Made by a program: the position numbers and the translations under genes
Shown here: piece after piece, positions 22,154 to 34,644 of the stretch
How positions within the stretch are numbered: position 1 is the first letter of the stretch
How the letters are laid out: every line of letters begins with the position of its first letter
Notes under the pieces: generated by a model
Seen by the model: only the letters and a program-made list of their open reading frames with translations
Database searches by the model: none
What the model was told of the DNA's origin: nothing
NCBI GenBank assembly: GCA_032622095.1
Contig: CP136066.1
Span: 96,803,319 to 96,867,318 of the forward strand
Length of the DNA: 64,000 nucleotides
DNA from: Siphonodentalium dalli
Taxonomy: Eukaryota; Mollusca; Scaphopoda; Gadilida; Siphonodentaliidae
Direction of reading: 5' to 3'

Positions 22154-25100
22154 TCACAATATCAATTCCTGAGTATGGCGCCATGCCTGGAAACTGTCAG
22201 ACAACTTTGAGTCGACAACCACAATTTTATCTGTCAATGGATCTACTCTGTGAGCAGAGCCATTCTCTGAAAGGTTGTGGCCCAGGTAAAATTTGAAGGG
22301 TGCATTCAGGTAACAGAACTTCTTCCCTTTATACTTAGCCTTCAACTGAAAATAAATAGCTGACTGCTCTGGGGTTACAACATGAAACAATCCCCAGCCA
22401 CATTCAATTTTGTCAGGTTTATTATTATTGTCCATGAGACTGATTATTCCATCAACTTCAGCATTGGCCCACATACATGTGGTACCTGGTGGAAATTCTC
22501 TGGTGGCCAATTCACCCGCAAGTGTATTATCTTCCTTGTCAACCCGATCTGCTGCCATCTCTAGTCTCAGCTCTCGCCGCACGTCATCAATGGTGACGCC
22601 AAATAAGTCAATTTCATTCCTGCAAATATAATGTTCCTAATTTGTTAGCATTTCAAGAAATATGTGCTCCATTTTTTCCATCATTTTTTTAAGCATTCCA
22701 ATGCTGATAAATAATTAAGAAACGGTCATAAAATAAATAAACAAAGGTTACACAAACATGATTCATCACCTTATGCATAGGGGAAAATCAGGTGTAATAG
22801 ACCATTCCATACAATTAGAGCCAAAGTAAATGCTTCTTATTAATGATGATCTGTCAAGAATTTTAGTAAATATTATTAATATCTCTAGATTCTGTTCGCA
22901 TTCAAATTCAATGCAAAAACACCTTATTATTAATTTTTGTTACTCACGCTGTATCTTCCACCACAGTGACACCAAGATATATCTTGGTGGCACCCGTATG
23001 TCGTTTGGAGTACTCTGCTAGATTTGCCGCATGAGAGTTTTGGTGTTGAATTATAGAGTATACTGTAATTTTACTGTTATGTACTATAACACAAATTATT
23101 GGAATTTATGGGTCACTCGCATTTATATAAGAGAATGCACTGGTACAGCTAAACCACTACAGCATTGGGTTAAATGTGAAAAGTTGCCTGGACATGGAAT
23201 ACTTGGGTTAAGAGAGTCCAATTTAAGTTTACAATAACAATTTATCAAATTCTACCAACAATATAGTATACAGATAAGCCACCTCACTGCTGACCCATTA
23301 ATATCAATTATATAGCAGAGCTGTCAATAAATCACAAGAATTGTTTATGTTGAACACTGACTTCTCTATTAAACCAATAACAATTATAATGACCTCAGAC
23401 CATCTGAAGATATCACTCTACAGCACAGATGTCCAAGTCTACGGTTAATACCATGTGATGTTTATTGTTGAATCTTTATTTTAAATAGATACCATAGCTT
23501 TCTTTATCAGATTATCTGCATATGAATTGGCATAAGAGACATCAGAAAATAATATAGCCTTATCAATAGCTAAGTAGTCCAAAGGCATGGGATGGAATTA
23601 GTGAATTGGGTTTAAAGTCGCTCCAAACAAATTTACCAGTACATAACACAAGATTATGGACCGATTTAAACCAAATTTGGTGTGGTGACTCGGGGTACCC
23701 TTGGCAGAGTTATATTAATGGTGTTTAATTATTTAAAAAAAAATATTATTATATATTATTTTTATTTATTTATTAATATTAATTTTTGTTTGTTAAATTG
23801 AGCAAGGAAATCAATATAAATTTTTTTTTTTTTTGAGTGAATATATTTTTCCGAAAAGGGCCATAACTCAGTTAAATATAGTCGGATCATACCCATATTC
23901 GAATTTGATCTGTATTTTGGGCTGAGAAACTCACATACCAAATTTGGTTGCGATCAGATAGAAAATTGCACATCACTGACAAATTTCCAACCTCTTACCT
24001 TTTAAAGAGGACAACCATACCACAGTACTAAGTTCACAAAAATCATTTTGTACATTCCTCTTAGGTTGAATTTTACGACTGGTACCAGTACTTCAAGCTC
24101 TCAAACGTTTGATAATTACCAACCTGACACCCCCCATAAAGTTAAAATTTGTGGGCAATTCAGTCCGACAGTTTAACCTGAAGTAGAAACATATGGACTG
24201 ATGGTTTAAAAACATACATGTTAGAAAATCAAACCAAACTACGAGAACAGTTCTAACTTATTTTTGGTGTGAACATCTATTCTACAACTAATTTAGTATC
24301 AGGCATGAAATTTTTAACTTTTGATCAAAATAGGGGGGATCAAATCTCCACCCCTCTACACTCCCTCCCCATTGTCTCAAACATTGCCCCCACCCAGGTT
24401 GTCTAGAAATCAATATTATATCAGTACCAATCAGCATAGAGGAGAGTTATATCTCTTATCTCTGCCCCTATTAGAACATGTGAATCCTCATCTATGAGAT
24501 CCATTCATCTAGTAATATCAATATAACCCCCAATTTTTCTTTGAAAAATCAGGGTATGATTTCACCTGGATAAGTGCTGGTTAAGAAACTAATATTGGAA
24601 CAGTCGAGTCTGTATTTAGTGTCTGACCTTTACACGTGAATTTAATGACAATATTCTGCAAGGTGGACTAACATCACCGAATTGACCCTCTGGGGACCTC
24701 ATTTCCTAAAAATGACCCCATGAACAAATCTGAATCCCAGTCACCCAAGGCCCCTCCATACCAAATATAAGCTATATAGGCCTAATGGTTCTTGATAAAA
24801 AACTGTTTTAAGACTTACTATGGAGGGAAAGAGTTATGGCCCTGGCTTCGCACCTACATCTATTTGATGTGATGAACTTAATTGAACAAATCTGATTGTG
24901 AGACACCTAGGGAACATGCACACTGAACTATATAAACACATTCCGTCTTTAATATGGAGAAGAAATCAATTGTTGGTAGATGGATGGATAGACATCTCAA
25001 CAGGCAGACGGATGGAAGCCTGACAGATAGAAGACAAATTTAATCCAATATATACCCCCCCCCCCATTTTCTTTGAATATTAGTTCCAGATTAAAAAAAT

Positions 25101-28100
25101 TATATGAAATGGCCAAACCTGAATTAAGTATGTCTGACATTTGCAGAATTAGGTCCCAAAATGTGGATTTAATGACAATATTCTGTAAGGCAGGCTAGCA
25201 TCACCAAATTCATCCTCAATCTGATTAGGCCTCAATGGCCAATAAAACCTAGGAACAGATTGAAGTCCTACAGTTGAAGTTGGTGATACACACCCATTGA
25301 GCACCTCAATTATGCATTTTATCTTTTTCAAATTAGGGGGGACTGAACAGGTGGAAAAAAGTGACTAAATCAAACTGTCAATTTGATACTTGAGACACTT
25401 CCCAGAAGATGAGGCCTAAGCAGAATTAGGTCCCTGGCTGGTGTATTTGGTGATGCTAGCATGCTGTATGGGGTAGCAACACTAAATTCACCATCTGGGG
25501 ACCTCACTCTATAAATGTCAGACACACTATTTCCAACCTTGAAGAAATCTAAGCCATTCACAGTATCATTGGATGTCAGTCATCACCTAACCATGGAAGC
25601 ACCAGTTTGTTTTTAAATTGCTACAGATATGTTTAGATTAGAATAATACATGTCATCTGGCTAGTTTCTATAATTAATGACCTGTACCTTTACATATATA
25701 TATGCCTCTGTGGTGAGAAGAGGTATTAATTAAATTGAGAGGTGATATGGCTTGGAAGGGATGTTGGTTGATGGCAGGGTTTGGTTTGGGCCATGTGGGA
25801 GGGGGAGGGTGGAATGTTTCCATAATTTCATTAAAGAGTAAAGTTTCATAACTCTGCAGATGTGATAATGGTGTCACTTTTTTCAAATTTAAAACATGTT
25901 TTAAAAAAAATTGTCCCAGAAGATGAGGCCTAAGCAGAATAAGGTAATTGAGGGTGTATTTGATGATGCTAGCCTGCTGTATGGGGTAGCAACACTAAAT
26001 TCACCATCTGGGGACTTCATTCTGCAAATTTCAGACACACTATGTCCAGGCTTGGAGAAATGAACAATGGACTATTCCTATTTATTCTTGTAGACTCTGG
26101 TAGAATAGGTATTTATCTAAATGTCATGTCATGTAATGACAGAATGATGGTAAACTGGTCTGAAGCAAGCAGTCTTCAGCAAGAGTATCAAGTGTCGACA
26201 CTATGATAAATTGGCTTTTTCAATAATACAGGCTTCAGTGTTCTCTTAAAAATTAATAGTGCATAGCAAAGAGGTGTGAATTATAAAGGGCCATAACTCT
26301 GTAAAAATATATCGTGTCAAAAATTCATATACCAAATTTGGTGTTGATCAGATGAAAAATGTTTGAGTAATCCTGTCTTGGATGAATTCTATATCAAAAC
26401 AAGAGTGGAAGGGGTTAAATAAACAATACCAAAATCCATACAGAAGAAGAACATGCTAAGAAAAATCTAGGTAAGAAATATGAGGCTGTGATGTGTCCTA
26501 AACAAAAATTAAAGGTCAAAATGCAAAAATTAAATTTTTTGTTTTTAAAGTTATGTCCCTGGCTCTGCCCCTATTTGAACCAGTGACCCCATTTGAACAA
26601 ATCTGAACCCTAGTCAACCAAGGTCCCTCCGTACCAAATATAAGCTTAATCAGCACAATATCCCTTGAGAAGAAGTCATTTTAAGAATTACTATAAGTTA
26701 TGGCCCTGGTTTCTCAACTAATCAACCTGGTGAACTCATTTGAACAAATCTGAATGGGAGTCACTTAGGGAACATCCACACCAAATATGAACCCATTAGG
26801 CCTTATAGTTCTGGAAAAAGAATTTGTTCTAATTACTATGAAGGATTAGAGTTGTGGCCCTGCTTTTTCAACTAATTGACCTGATGACCTCATTTGAACA
26901 AATCTGAATGAGATTCACCTAGGGAACATCGACACCAAATATGAAACTGTTCTGTCTTACGGTTCTGGAGAAGAAAATGATTGTTGACGGACAGACGAGG
27001 AGTGATGACTATAGCTCCACCGGAGACTTTGTCTCAGGTGAGCTAAAAACAGCTGAAAACCTGCTGAAAACAGTGTTTTCTGTTAGAAGACAATCAAATG
27101 CTAACAATTAGTCATTGGGATGCAAATAAGTCCGACTGCATGGGAACACCACTGGAATGACTGGGAGATCGATATGGGTCATTGGTTTTGACTAATCGAT
27201 TTTCCAGTTATTTTTATTTAAATCAAACGCAGGTACACAATGAAAAAATATCATATGAACATAAAATAACCAACCCCAAATTCTTCTTCCACCTTCTCTT
27301 TAATTGCTCCAAATGTTGAATGTCTTGCAAATTCCATCTTGACCATTTTGCTGCCTTCTCCCCTGGCTCCCTTCTGCAGTACCCACCTATTCTGCACTTT
27401 TTTCTTTATAGAGACCTGTACCACCAGGTCTTTCTTCGCTTTCTTAGCAGCCGACTGCCAGAAGAAAAATATGGATAGGCAGATGGATGGAGAGACATTT
27501 GGATGAATAGATGGATAGACAGATGAGTGGATGCATTGACAGATGGATAGCCAAATGAACGGATAGATAAATAGAAAGACAAATGGGTAGACAGATGTAT
27601 AGATAGATGGATTGACAGATGGATATATAAACATGTGGATAGATACATGTAGATGGACAGCTAGATAGACAGATGGATAAATAAAAAGATGGATGCATAG
27701 TATAGATGGATGGATGGGTGAATATACAAATAAATGGATGGATAGATAAACATATGGATGGATGGACAGATGGATATATAGATGGATGGCTAGATGGATC
27801 TATATATATATATGGATGGATGAACAGATGGATAGATAGATGGATGGACAGACAGATGGATGGATAGATATATAGCTGGATAGACCGACTAGTTCATTGA
27901 GAGATGGATGTATATACAGATGGATAAGTAGGAAAAATACGTGCACAGGTCAGGATACAATTTCTTATGTCATTATTTCTATAGAACTAGCTAAATTTTG
28001 TTAGGTTGTGTTGGAAAATGAGTTGAGCACAAACGATGGATAATGATGTTGAAATTAATAAAGATGATTAAACCCATGTTAATGAAGGTCCGAGTCTAGA

Positions 28101-31100
28101 TCGAATGAGGATATGATGCAAACTTCGATTTTTCTTGCAGTTGTTTGTCAATAGGCTCTCTCAAATTAGTGTTTAATAGTGCAAAGCATTTTCGGAAATG
28201 TTTGCGATTTCCACATTTTTACGATTGTAGTCAAAAGGAAAGAATAATAAATCGAGAAAAACCTTTGTAGTGAATATTAAGTCCGAAAGTAAGATATGTT
28301 TTAAGTACGCCAATCCAATGATTTTCGCGTTCTAGGCATATGGAATTTGTTAGGTCTGTTCGATTGGTTGAAAGCTGAAATGAGATTTAAAGTCATGTTA
28401 GGTGGGTTAAAATGATCCGAAACATTGGTGTCAAATTGTAGGCGGATATTGGAAAGATGATTAGACATTCTAACTGTGAGAGCGGTTTTGTTTGTCCATA
28501 ATATTGTATATGGCATCTTTTGCATGTGATCAAGTACATTACATTTTGGGAATAACAATTAAGTTCGCTATGCAATTGTACAATACGCATGTTTGTTTGC
28601 TGGCGAACATTGAGACATCCAATTTTATAGATGTAACATCATTTTTGGTGACTTCACTTGGCGCAGTAATCTATTGATTTAAACATATTTATTGTCATGT
28701 ATCATGGACGTAACAAGAGGTGTGCACTCGAGTGCTAGCATACCCCCACCGTTGCAAATTCAACCCGCATTATCCGTAAACCCAACAAAAAAGATTTTTA
28801 ACTTTAAAGAAAAATTCGGACTAATAATATCGATATGGTGTCACAAGAAGCTTGTACAGAAAAAATTATTCAAATTGGTTCATATTTGTTAAAGTTATTA
28901 AGTCGGACAGAATTTTCTAAGTCAAAATAAGTCGAAAGTGAGGTGTAACTTGAAAAAAAAAGTCAGACCGAACCGCAATTAGCATCATGCGGAGAGGCAG
29001 TCCTAAGGAGATTGCATAAATTTTTTTATTGAAATGGGTTCATAGTTGTTTTGAGTTATGAGGTCGGACGGACGGAGAAAGCGACAGACGGACGGACAGA
29101 CACAGTCAATGCAGTATAATTATTAGGAATTGGAGGACAAGTTCTGGAAACTTAGCTGGACCTCCGCTCCCTATGACAAATATAAATTCAAACAGAAGTA
29201 AAAACAGAGTAATATTTATAAATAGGTATGGTATGACAAGCATGATGTGTCAAATGTAGATACGTAATATGTAATCTATTAGAATAGCGTGGTTGTAAAG
29301 CCTCGGAAATCACAGAACACGCTTAGTGTAAACATATTTATTCCAATCATAATAACATATATACATGTACATTTGATAAAGATTTTGGCAATAAAATAGA
29401 AACCAGTTGATCGATTGATTGGAAAGGGGATTAAACAAGCCCAATGGCTTTTGTCAATTTGCTCCCCTTTTGTTTCACGCCCACTCTTCATTAAATGTAG
29501 AGAGGAAGTCGGACGGGAAGGAGTAAAATATATTAATAATATAGCATTGATGATGTAATGAGAGGCAGGGGAGAGAGAGAAAGAGAGGGAGATAAAGAGA
29601 GAGGGAGAAAAAAGGGAGAGAGAGAGGGAGGGAGAGAGAGAGAGAAAGTGAGACTGTCTAGGTAAATGAGGATGTGATTCAGTTGGAGCTGATTGGTTAC
29701 AATGCTGTACATATATTAATTGTTTATGTCATTGCTATGCCCGTCGCCATGGGATATCAGACGATCTGGTGGGGGTAAGTTTCGCACTTGGGTTAGGTTG
29801 CTTCTGTTCATGCAGTTCCAGTGGTATGCATGAATTGAAATTTAATCAATCCATTGAAAAAAAAATTTCCAGATGGAAATATTTTCAATGAAGCTGGTGA
29901 GAATCTGTTGGTTCCATAAAACGTTTTGTATCTAAAATGTTGCGCGATGTAAATTGTAGGCCCTTTAATTTTGTTAAATCAAGAAAATCAATGCTGGTTT
30001 GTGATATTGATTCTTTGAGTTTGATTGATTTGTCATGATTGTTCAAGATGTCCAAGAAAACACTGAAATCATCAAGACTATGAGTCCAAATGATAAAAAT
30101 GTAGTCCAAGATAGATAGACATGAGGATAAATAGACAGTTCAATTGATAGTCAGAGAAATAAATGGATGTATGGACAGATGGATGGACAGACATATGGGT
30201 GAATGGACTGACATAGAAATAGATGGATAGACAGATAGATGGATGCACAGCGAGACAGCTGGATGGACATATGGATATATAGATAGACAGATGGATGCAC
30301 AGACAGCTGGGAGGACAGATGGATAGATAGACATATGGGTGGGTGAATGGACAGACCAATGGGTGGAGTGACAAATGAATGGAGACAGAGATATGGGTAG
30401 ATAGATGGGAGGACAGATAGATGAATGGATGGGGGAGTAGATGGATGAATAGATGGACGGATGCATAAATGGACGAATGAATATATGGATGGATATATGA
30501 ATACATGGATGGATGTATGGATGACAAAATGTGTGGATAGATGGATGAACAGATGTGTAAACAGATGGATGAATGGATGGATGAATAAATTGGTGGGTAG
30601 ATGAAATGATGGATGTTTATTTCTTGATTCCAAATTATTCATTTTTAGGGATGTTTATACAATACATTCAACATGCCTGAGGCTATTTGTTGAAATTACT
30701 GAGCTTCCCTGCAAATGAAGGTGTGAATTCATGCAAAAATAATTTGGTTGTTTAAATTGACTGTTGTCTGCTAACATTATCTGAATATTCCTGAAAATGA
30801 ATAGAACACCCCAATGTATATACTTACTAATAAATGGGAGAGTTCATTCAGTAAAGAAATGGTTAACCTCTACCTGGTCTTTCCTCCAGCACTAAAACTA
30901 ATGTCATAACATGTTACATGGCCAAACTGCTATAATAATGAAATAACATCATCCCATCCATTCATGTAACTTATACATACCGCAGATGTAAATTGCTCAG
31001 CGCCATATGACTTTTGGAGACGGATCTGGCGTATTTTCTCCAACCTCGCCTTAACATCAATGTTGCCTGAAAAAGCAATGAAAATATCCAGAAACTGAAT

Positions 31101-32713
31101 TGATATAAAACTGTGTTGATGGAATCAAATGGATGACAACTCAATCTGTTTTTTTTTCTGTTGACTTATCGATATACCTAATATACTTCCCCCAGATGGC
31201 AGTACATTTGGACACCAGGGTCCCATAATGCAATAGAGTTTTAGGTTAATGGTAAACAAACTTAAAGAGGAGTCGATTACACACTAAGTTCGGGTACCCT
31301 ATGTTGACAGCAGAAGGACATGTTGACAGTGGATGATATTTTCAATGTGGAGTATTTGGAGAGAAATTGCAATATTTACTGGCAGAAGATGCAGTGGAGT
31401 AACTTGTCCCTGCTTCAGTGTTGGTTAATCTTGCTTCAATGGCAGCATGTGGCAGCGGTCTGAAAAGAACAAAAATGCAGATCAGTTTGACAGTTAGCTT
31501 AGCACCTGCCCCCAACATTTTCTGCAAAAGAGAATAGGCCATGTGATGGGTAATGTTGATATAAAAATTTAAATTTACTGACTCTACACACGAATTATTA
31601 GTAATATACCTGACATTTTGAATCCACTTTTAGGCTATGATATTTGATATAAGATAGTAATCAGTGCAATGAATGTTACATAATTTCAAATTGTCATCTA
31701 ATAATCGAATAGATGCTAAAATGTAAAATAAAGATAAAATATTGGTTGCCCCAGCTGGAACCTCCAGGATGCATTGGTACTTGCAGAGCCTGGCTAATAG
31801 CCCACACGGTAATGCAGCAATTTTGGCTGCATAGTACAATTTCCGTCATACCGTGTGTTTATGTTGTCAAGAAAAACCAGCTGGCATCAACACAGAGGGT
31901 AGCTAAGGGCCAAGAGGTACATAGACTCCCTGATCTTCCAGTGATCTTCAGTTGGGCACCCAGCTTTTGTAAAATTTACATTTGGGTACCCAGCATTATG
32001 AAATCTCACACACAGCTTGATTTAATAGTGAGTGCCCTCAGTCAATTGCGAAATGAACTGGATATTGACTGCTCATAAAGCTGGGTACCCAACTGTAAAT
32101 TTTATAAAAATCTGGGTGCCCAACTGAAAGTTTTAAAAAGCTGGGTACCCAAAGGGGGTGAGAATGTCCATTTCAGCACTAGGAGGCCTAGTACTAGTAG
32201 CCTATATATACCACACTAATGTTCAGTGCAAGCATACTAGCACTTATTACTACTACTAGTTTAAAATCGTTTTTCAAATGAACTGACTCAGTGACTGTCT
32301 ATATTCTATAAATTTTATAAAATATATACTACTAGCCGATTCAAAAACCAAATTTCAAGTCGAAATAGGGTTGGGAGGAGATATATATATGTAAATCATC
32401 CAAGCAATATTTTTATATTGGCCATATGGACATTTTCAAACCTGGCAGTTATGGAAGCATCAATCACAGTTGCACTACTAGTGGTAGATGTATCAGTAGG
32501 CCTAGTCGAATTAGTGACTGTGAAACTTTGGCCAGTCTGAGTCTGGCTCGTATTAGAGGGTGAACACAGTGAATTGCCGCATTGGAAACAAAATTTAAAA
32601 CTTCTTTCACATTCACTCCCACAACTACTGCACAGTCGGATGACTGGAGTGCCGCACTCGGTGCAAAATTTATAATGTATGAGTAAATTGGCGTTACAAT
32701 TTGTGCAAATCAT
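22154..32713 (-). CDS. Complete six-exon gene: double zinc-ribbon protein of 382 residues, unknown function
   Basis: Exons on the minus strand are 32713-32442, 31459-31380, 31066-30981, 27454-27275, 23012-22948 and 22619-22154. Each junction has GT and AG, and the phases agree at all five joints (total 1149 bases, 383 codons with the stop). The protein starts [20 protein letters not shown] and continues [19 protein letters not shown]. That makes two zinc ribbons in residues 1-50, then a Ser/Thr-rich linker. Next come a basic helical segment ([20 protein letters not shown]), a Lys-rich part ([20 protein letters not shown]) and a segment [14 protein letters not shown] that could be ubiquitin-like. 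The C-terminal region ([17 protein letters not shown] and onward) is globular, about 150 residues. I do not recognise the whole protein. The acceptor for exon five was chosen for phase (AG at 23013-23014). It converges on the integrase gene ending at 19689, and a THAP relic lies head-to-head 180 bp upstream. Confidence 0.75.
23106..23138. repeat. Single arm of the palindromic core found in the piggyBac-like MITEs
   Basis: TATATAAGAGAATGCACTGG followed by TACAG matches the arms at 15645-15924 and 63760-63906. It is isolated here, in the intron upstream of exon five of the zinc-ribbon gene. Confidence 0.55.
23240..25400. other. Intron of the zinc-ribbon gene, no exon seen
   Basis: This is AT-rich sequence with degenerate LINE/SINE-like phrases common in invertebrate introns, such as GGGCCATAACTC, CATACCAAATTTGG and GTTGCGATCAGAT. 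A C run lies at about 25057-25065. No open frame with splice sites in the right phase was found. Confidence 0.5.
25400..26063. repeat. Direct duplication of about 145 bp in an intron
   Basis: The stretch beginning CCAGAAGATGAGGCCTAAGC at about 25402 recurs at about 25917. Both copies run through GGTAGCAACACTAAATTCAC to the TCAGACACACTAT motif, with few differences. A weaker relative is at about 24620-24700. Confidence 0.75.
26280..27050 (+). repeat. 3' region of a LINE/SINE-like intron repeat
   Basis: Three tandem-like blocks contain GAACAAATCTGAA, ACCAAATATRA, GGTTCTGGA and AGTTATGGCCCTG. The element ends GACGGACAGACGAGGAGTGA, ATGACTATAGCTCC and CAGGTGAGCTAAAAAC. This ending is familiar from abundant retroposons in mollusc and other lophotrochozoan introns. 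No ORF is retained. Confidence 0.55.
27470..27950. repeat. (GATG/GATA)n microsatellite array 1
   Basis: About 480 bases of imperfect GATG, GATA and GACA tetranucleotides. Its minus-strand frames give Tyr/Ser/Ile-rich pseudo-proteins that are only a result of the repeat. It is directly next to the acceptor of exon four of the zinc-ribbon gene. Confidence 0.9.
28230..28660 (-). pseudogene. GIY-YIG endonuclease domain of a Penelope-like element
   Basis: Three minus-strand frames joined by shifts give, in order, [35 protein letters not shown] and [15 protein letters not shown] with GLNIHYKGF. These match the expected layout of a GIY-YIG domain (Cys pair, YYGQT, RM..H, and the Glu in the RE.HWI motif). 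At least two frameshifts make it non-functional. The RT piece at 29885-30109 is from the same kind of element and lies 5' on the same strand. Confidence 0.75.
28700..29560. other. Intronic stretch with a degenerate GACGGAC-type repeat
   Basis: Between the two Penelope-like pieces, 28900-29130 has GTCGGACAGAAT, GGTCGGACGGACGGAG and ACAGACGGACGGACAGAC phrases. These resemble the 3' ends of intron retroposons. No coding sequence is seen. Confidence 0.45.
29560..29650. repeat. (GA)n-rich low-complexity tract
   Basis: GAGAGAGAAAGAGAGGGAGA-like purine repeat, about 90 bases. Confidence 0.9.
29885..30109 (-). pseudogene. Reverse-transcriptase fragment of a Penelope-like element
   Basis: The minus-strand frame reads [20 protein letters not shown], then [20 protein letters not shown] and [15 protein letters not shown]. 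This is the segment from the catalytic motif (normally YIDD, here damaged to YLDY) through the FLD and KPTD-like motifs of Penelope RT. The upstream RT is cut off where the microsatellite at 30110 begins. Confidence 0.75.
30110..30620. repeat. (GATG/GATA)n microsatellite array 2
   Basis: About 510 bases of imperfect GATG, GATA and GACA units. It begins exactly where the Penelope-like RT frame stops matching. Long minus-strand frames across it are repeat artefacts. Confidence 0.9.
31950..32126. repeat. Inverted repeat with GGGTACCCA motifs
   Basis: AGTTGGGCACCCAGCTTTTG and TTGGGTACCCAGC on the left are mirrored by GCTGGGTACCCAACTGTAAA and CTGGGTGCCCAACT on the right. A last single copy, GCTGGGTACCCA, is at about 32141-32152. 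It lies in the first intron of the zinc-ribbon gene. Confidence 0.75.
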
Positions 32714-32884
32714 TTTTCCTTTAAATCGAATTTGGCGCTATGCTTTGCTGGAACTCTCTTGTGCGTAAAAGTCTGTTTAACCGTTAATTACTTCCGGATG
32801 GTAGCTATCTTTGTTTACTAAGTAAACAAATCAGAACGCATTTATTTTCATCGAAGTATTTAGTAATTTATTTCAAGAAACAAC

Positions 32885-33310
32885 CAATTTGATCATGGGA
32901 AAGTTGTATTGAACATTGCATTACGGATTGTCACAATTATACGGGGAAGGTGATTCATAATCGGACGGTAAAATTACACCGATTTCCTGATAATAAATCA
33001 CGTCAAAGTATTTGGAAATTTCGAGTCAGCAGAAAAGATTTTTCGGTCGGACACAACTCCAGAGTTGTTCAGAACATTTGGTTGGAATGGAAAGTGCGAA
33101 GAACACGATTTGCCTTCGATTTTCCCTCATAAAACATTCACTACTTCAAAATATGGCCAAGGAAGTGGATTCAACGGTAAAATGGATTTCGACACATCAA
33201 AGTTGGACTCGGACTCAGAGTCAGATCAAGTTGAATATTTGAACAATATTAGCCTGACAACACTGTCATGCAGAAGACGGCGAATTGGACACCTCTGTAC
33301 GAATGCATGA
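32885..33310 (+). pseudogene. THAP zinc-finger fragment with frameshifts
   Basis: One frame gives CITDCHNYTGKVIHNRTVKL and HRFPDNKSRQSIWKF. Another gives SCSEHLVG and a third gives KCEEHDLPSIFPHKTF. Together they have the C2CH pattern (Cys-x3-Cys, then Cys-x2-His), HRFP and the closing DLPSIFP of a THAP domain. At least two shifts are needed, and the nearest ATG frame ends after five codons, so it is damaged. THAP domains occur in host regulators and in P-element-type transposases. It is head-to-head with the zinc-ribbon gene, about 180 bp from its ATG. Confidence 0.7.
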
Positions 33311-33593
33311 CAATTGTGGTCCAGTGGATAGATCTGACATACCCAGATATAGACATCAAGAATCTCAGAATCTCAATTTAGCTTATTGGAGTTGATGCAG
33401 ATGATACAATATTACATACCGGTACATGTAATTTATGTACTGTAATACAATAATAGTACATGGTGCAAGGTTTTATTACATTGTAGATCACTGTTTTTTC
33501 ATGATGTTTATTATTGAAAACAATGGCAAGAATATACACATTAAATTGGCAATATGGAACAAATAACAAGCATATATTTGTACTTTGCAAATG

Positions 33594-33790
33594 CAGTAAT
33601 GCCCAAAGTAATTGACCACTTAACCACAGCAGAATTATGGGTAATTTTTTCAGGATTTAGTTGGAAATATGGCTTGTCATGCAGCGAAAGCTTTCGGATG
33701 AGTGGCAACAAGCCATATCTCCGACTAAATGCTGAAAAATTACCCATAATTCTGCTGTGGTTAAGTGGTCAATTACTTTGGGCTTTACTG
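33594..33790. mobile_element. Fold-back MITE, family D, copy 1 (CAGTAATGCCC ends)
   Basis: The left end CAGTAATGCCCAAAGTAATT is mirrored by AAGTAATTGACC on the right. Arms of about 85 bases surround a loop of about 29 bases. It contains ACAGCAGAATTATGGGTAAT in both arms. Relatives are at 59839-59950 (one arm) and 61876-62046 (both arms). A right-hand TA fits a Tc1/mariner-like origin. Confidence 0.8.
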
Positions 33791-34037
33791 TACAGCTACA
33801 GATGTCTGTTAATTACTTTTCATAACCGGTTGTGTCACATGAAAGTTAATTTTGTTTCTCGATTAGTTCAAAATAAAACTTTTATTCCTGAAGTGGATAT
33901 GTAGTTGTTTCTTGTTTAATAAATACATGTACCGTAATCCCATTGGTTCTGTGCTAAGGTCTATATAAACTCACACAAAGAGCGTATTTCAAATTTTATC
34001 AATTTTCAAGGGTGAAAATTGAAATTATTACACATAC

Positions 34038-34561
34038 GGTACCTTACTCGTATTTAAATTCATGCAGTACTATTTTTCGCTCAGTTTTGAATTCACGCAC
34101 TTTAAATTCGCGCACCTAGCAGTAAGAATTCAAAACTGACAAAAATATTTTAGTAATATTTCTGTGATATTTTGGTATATCTTGGAGCTGATTTACATCG
34201 TGTAGACAATAAACTAGTAACTATATACATCATAATTTTGTGGCGACCTGGAATATTAGTGTTTCTTATACAAGCATTTCAACAATGTCTATGTAACCAT
34301 GATTTCTCGCTTGGCATTGTGAGCAAGGATCTTGATATCGGTTGGCCGAATGTAAATATGTACATACGTGTATAGGAGTAATTGTTTATTCAACTGTTCA
34401 TAATATATGTAAACTCAGCAACATAGCCCTCTTGTATTTCCTATGGACTGCGATTTAGATTAAACTTGGCAGTCGTACTATTTTTCGCTCAGTTTTAAAT
34501 TCGCGCACCGATGGGTGCGCGAAAAATAGTACTGCGCGAAGTTAAATACGAGTACTGGTAC
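34038..34561. repeat. TIR element, family E (TACTCGTATTTAA ends), copy 1
   Basis: TACTCGTATTTAAATTCATG then CAGTACTATTTTTCGC on the left is mirrored by GCGAAAAATAGTACTGCGCG and TTAAATACGAGTA on the right. Inner hairpins repeat the CGCTCAGTTTT and AATTCGCGCACC motifs. A relative is at 60430-60733. Confidence 0.7.
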
Positions 34562-34644
34562 ATAGTCATACGTGCATACTAGTACATACTAGTATATGCA
34601 TGTACAAGTACATGTATAAAGCCACTGGTGACTGGAATTACATT

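Noticed and set aside
27251-27698. Three long Ser/Ile/Tyr-rich minus-strand frames
   Set aside because: Produced by the GATG/GATA microsatellite; only 27275-27454 is a real exon.
30078-30642. Three overlapping 100-160-codon frames
   Set aside because: All are readings of the tetranucleotide repeat in different frames.
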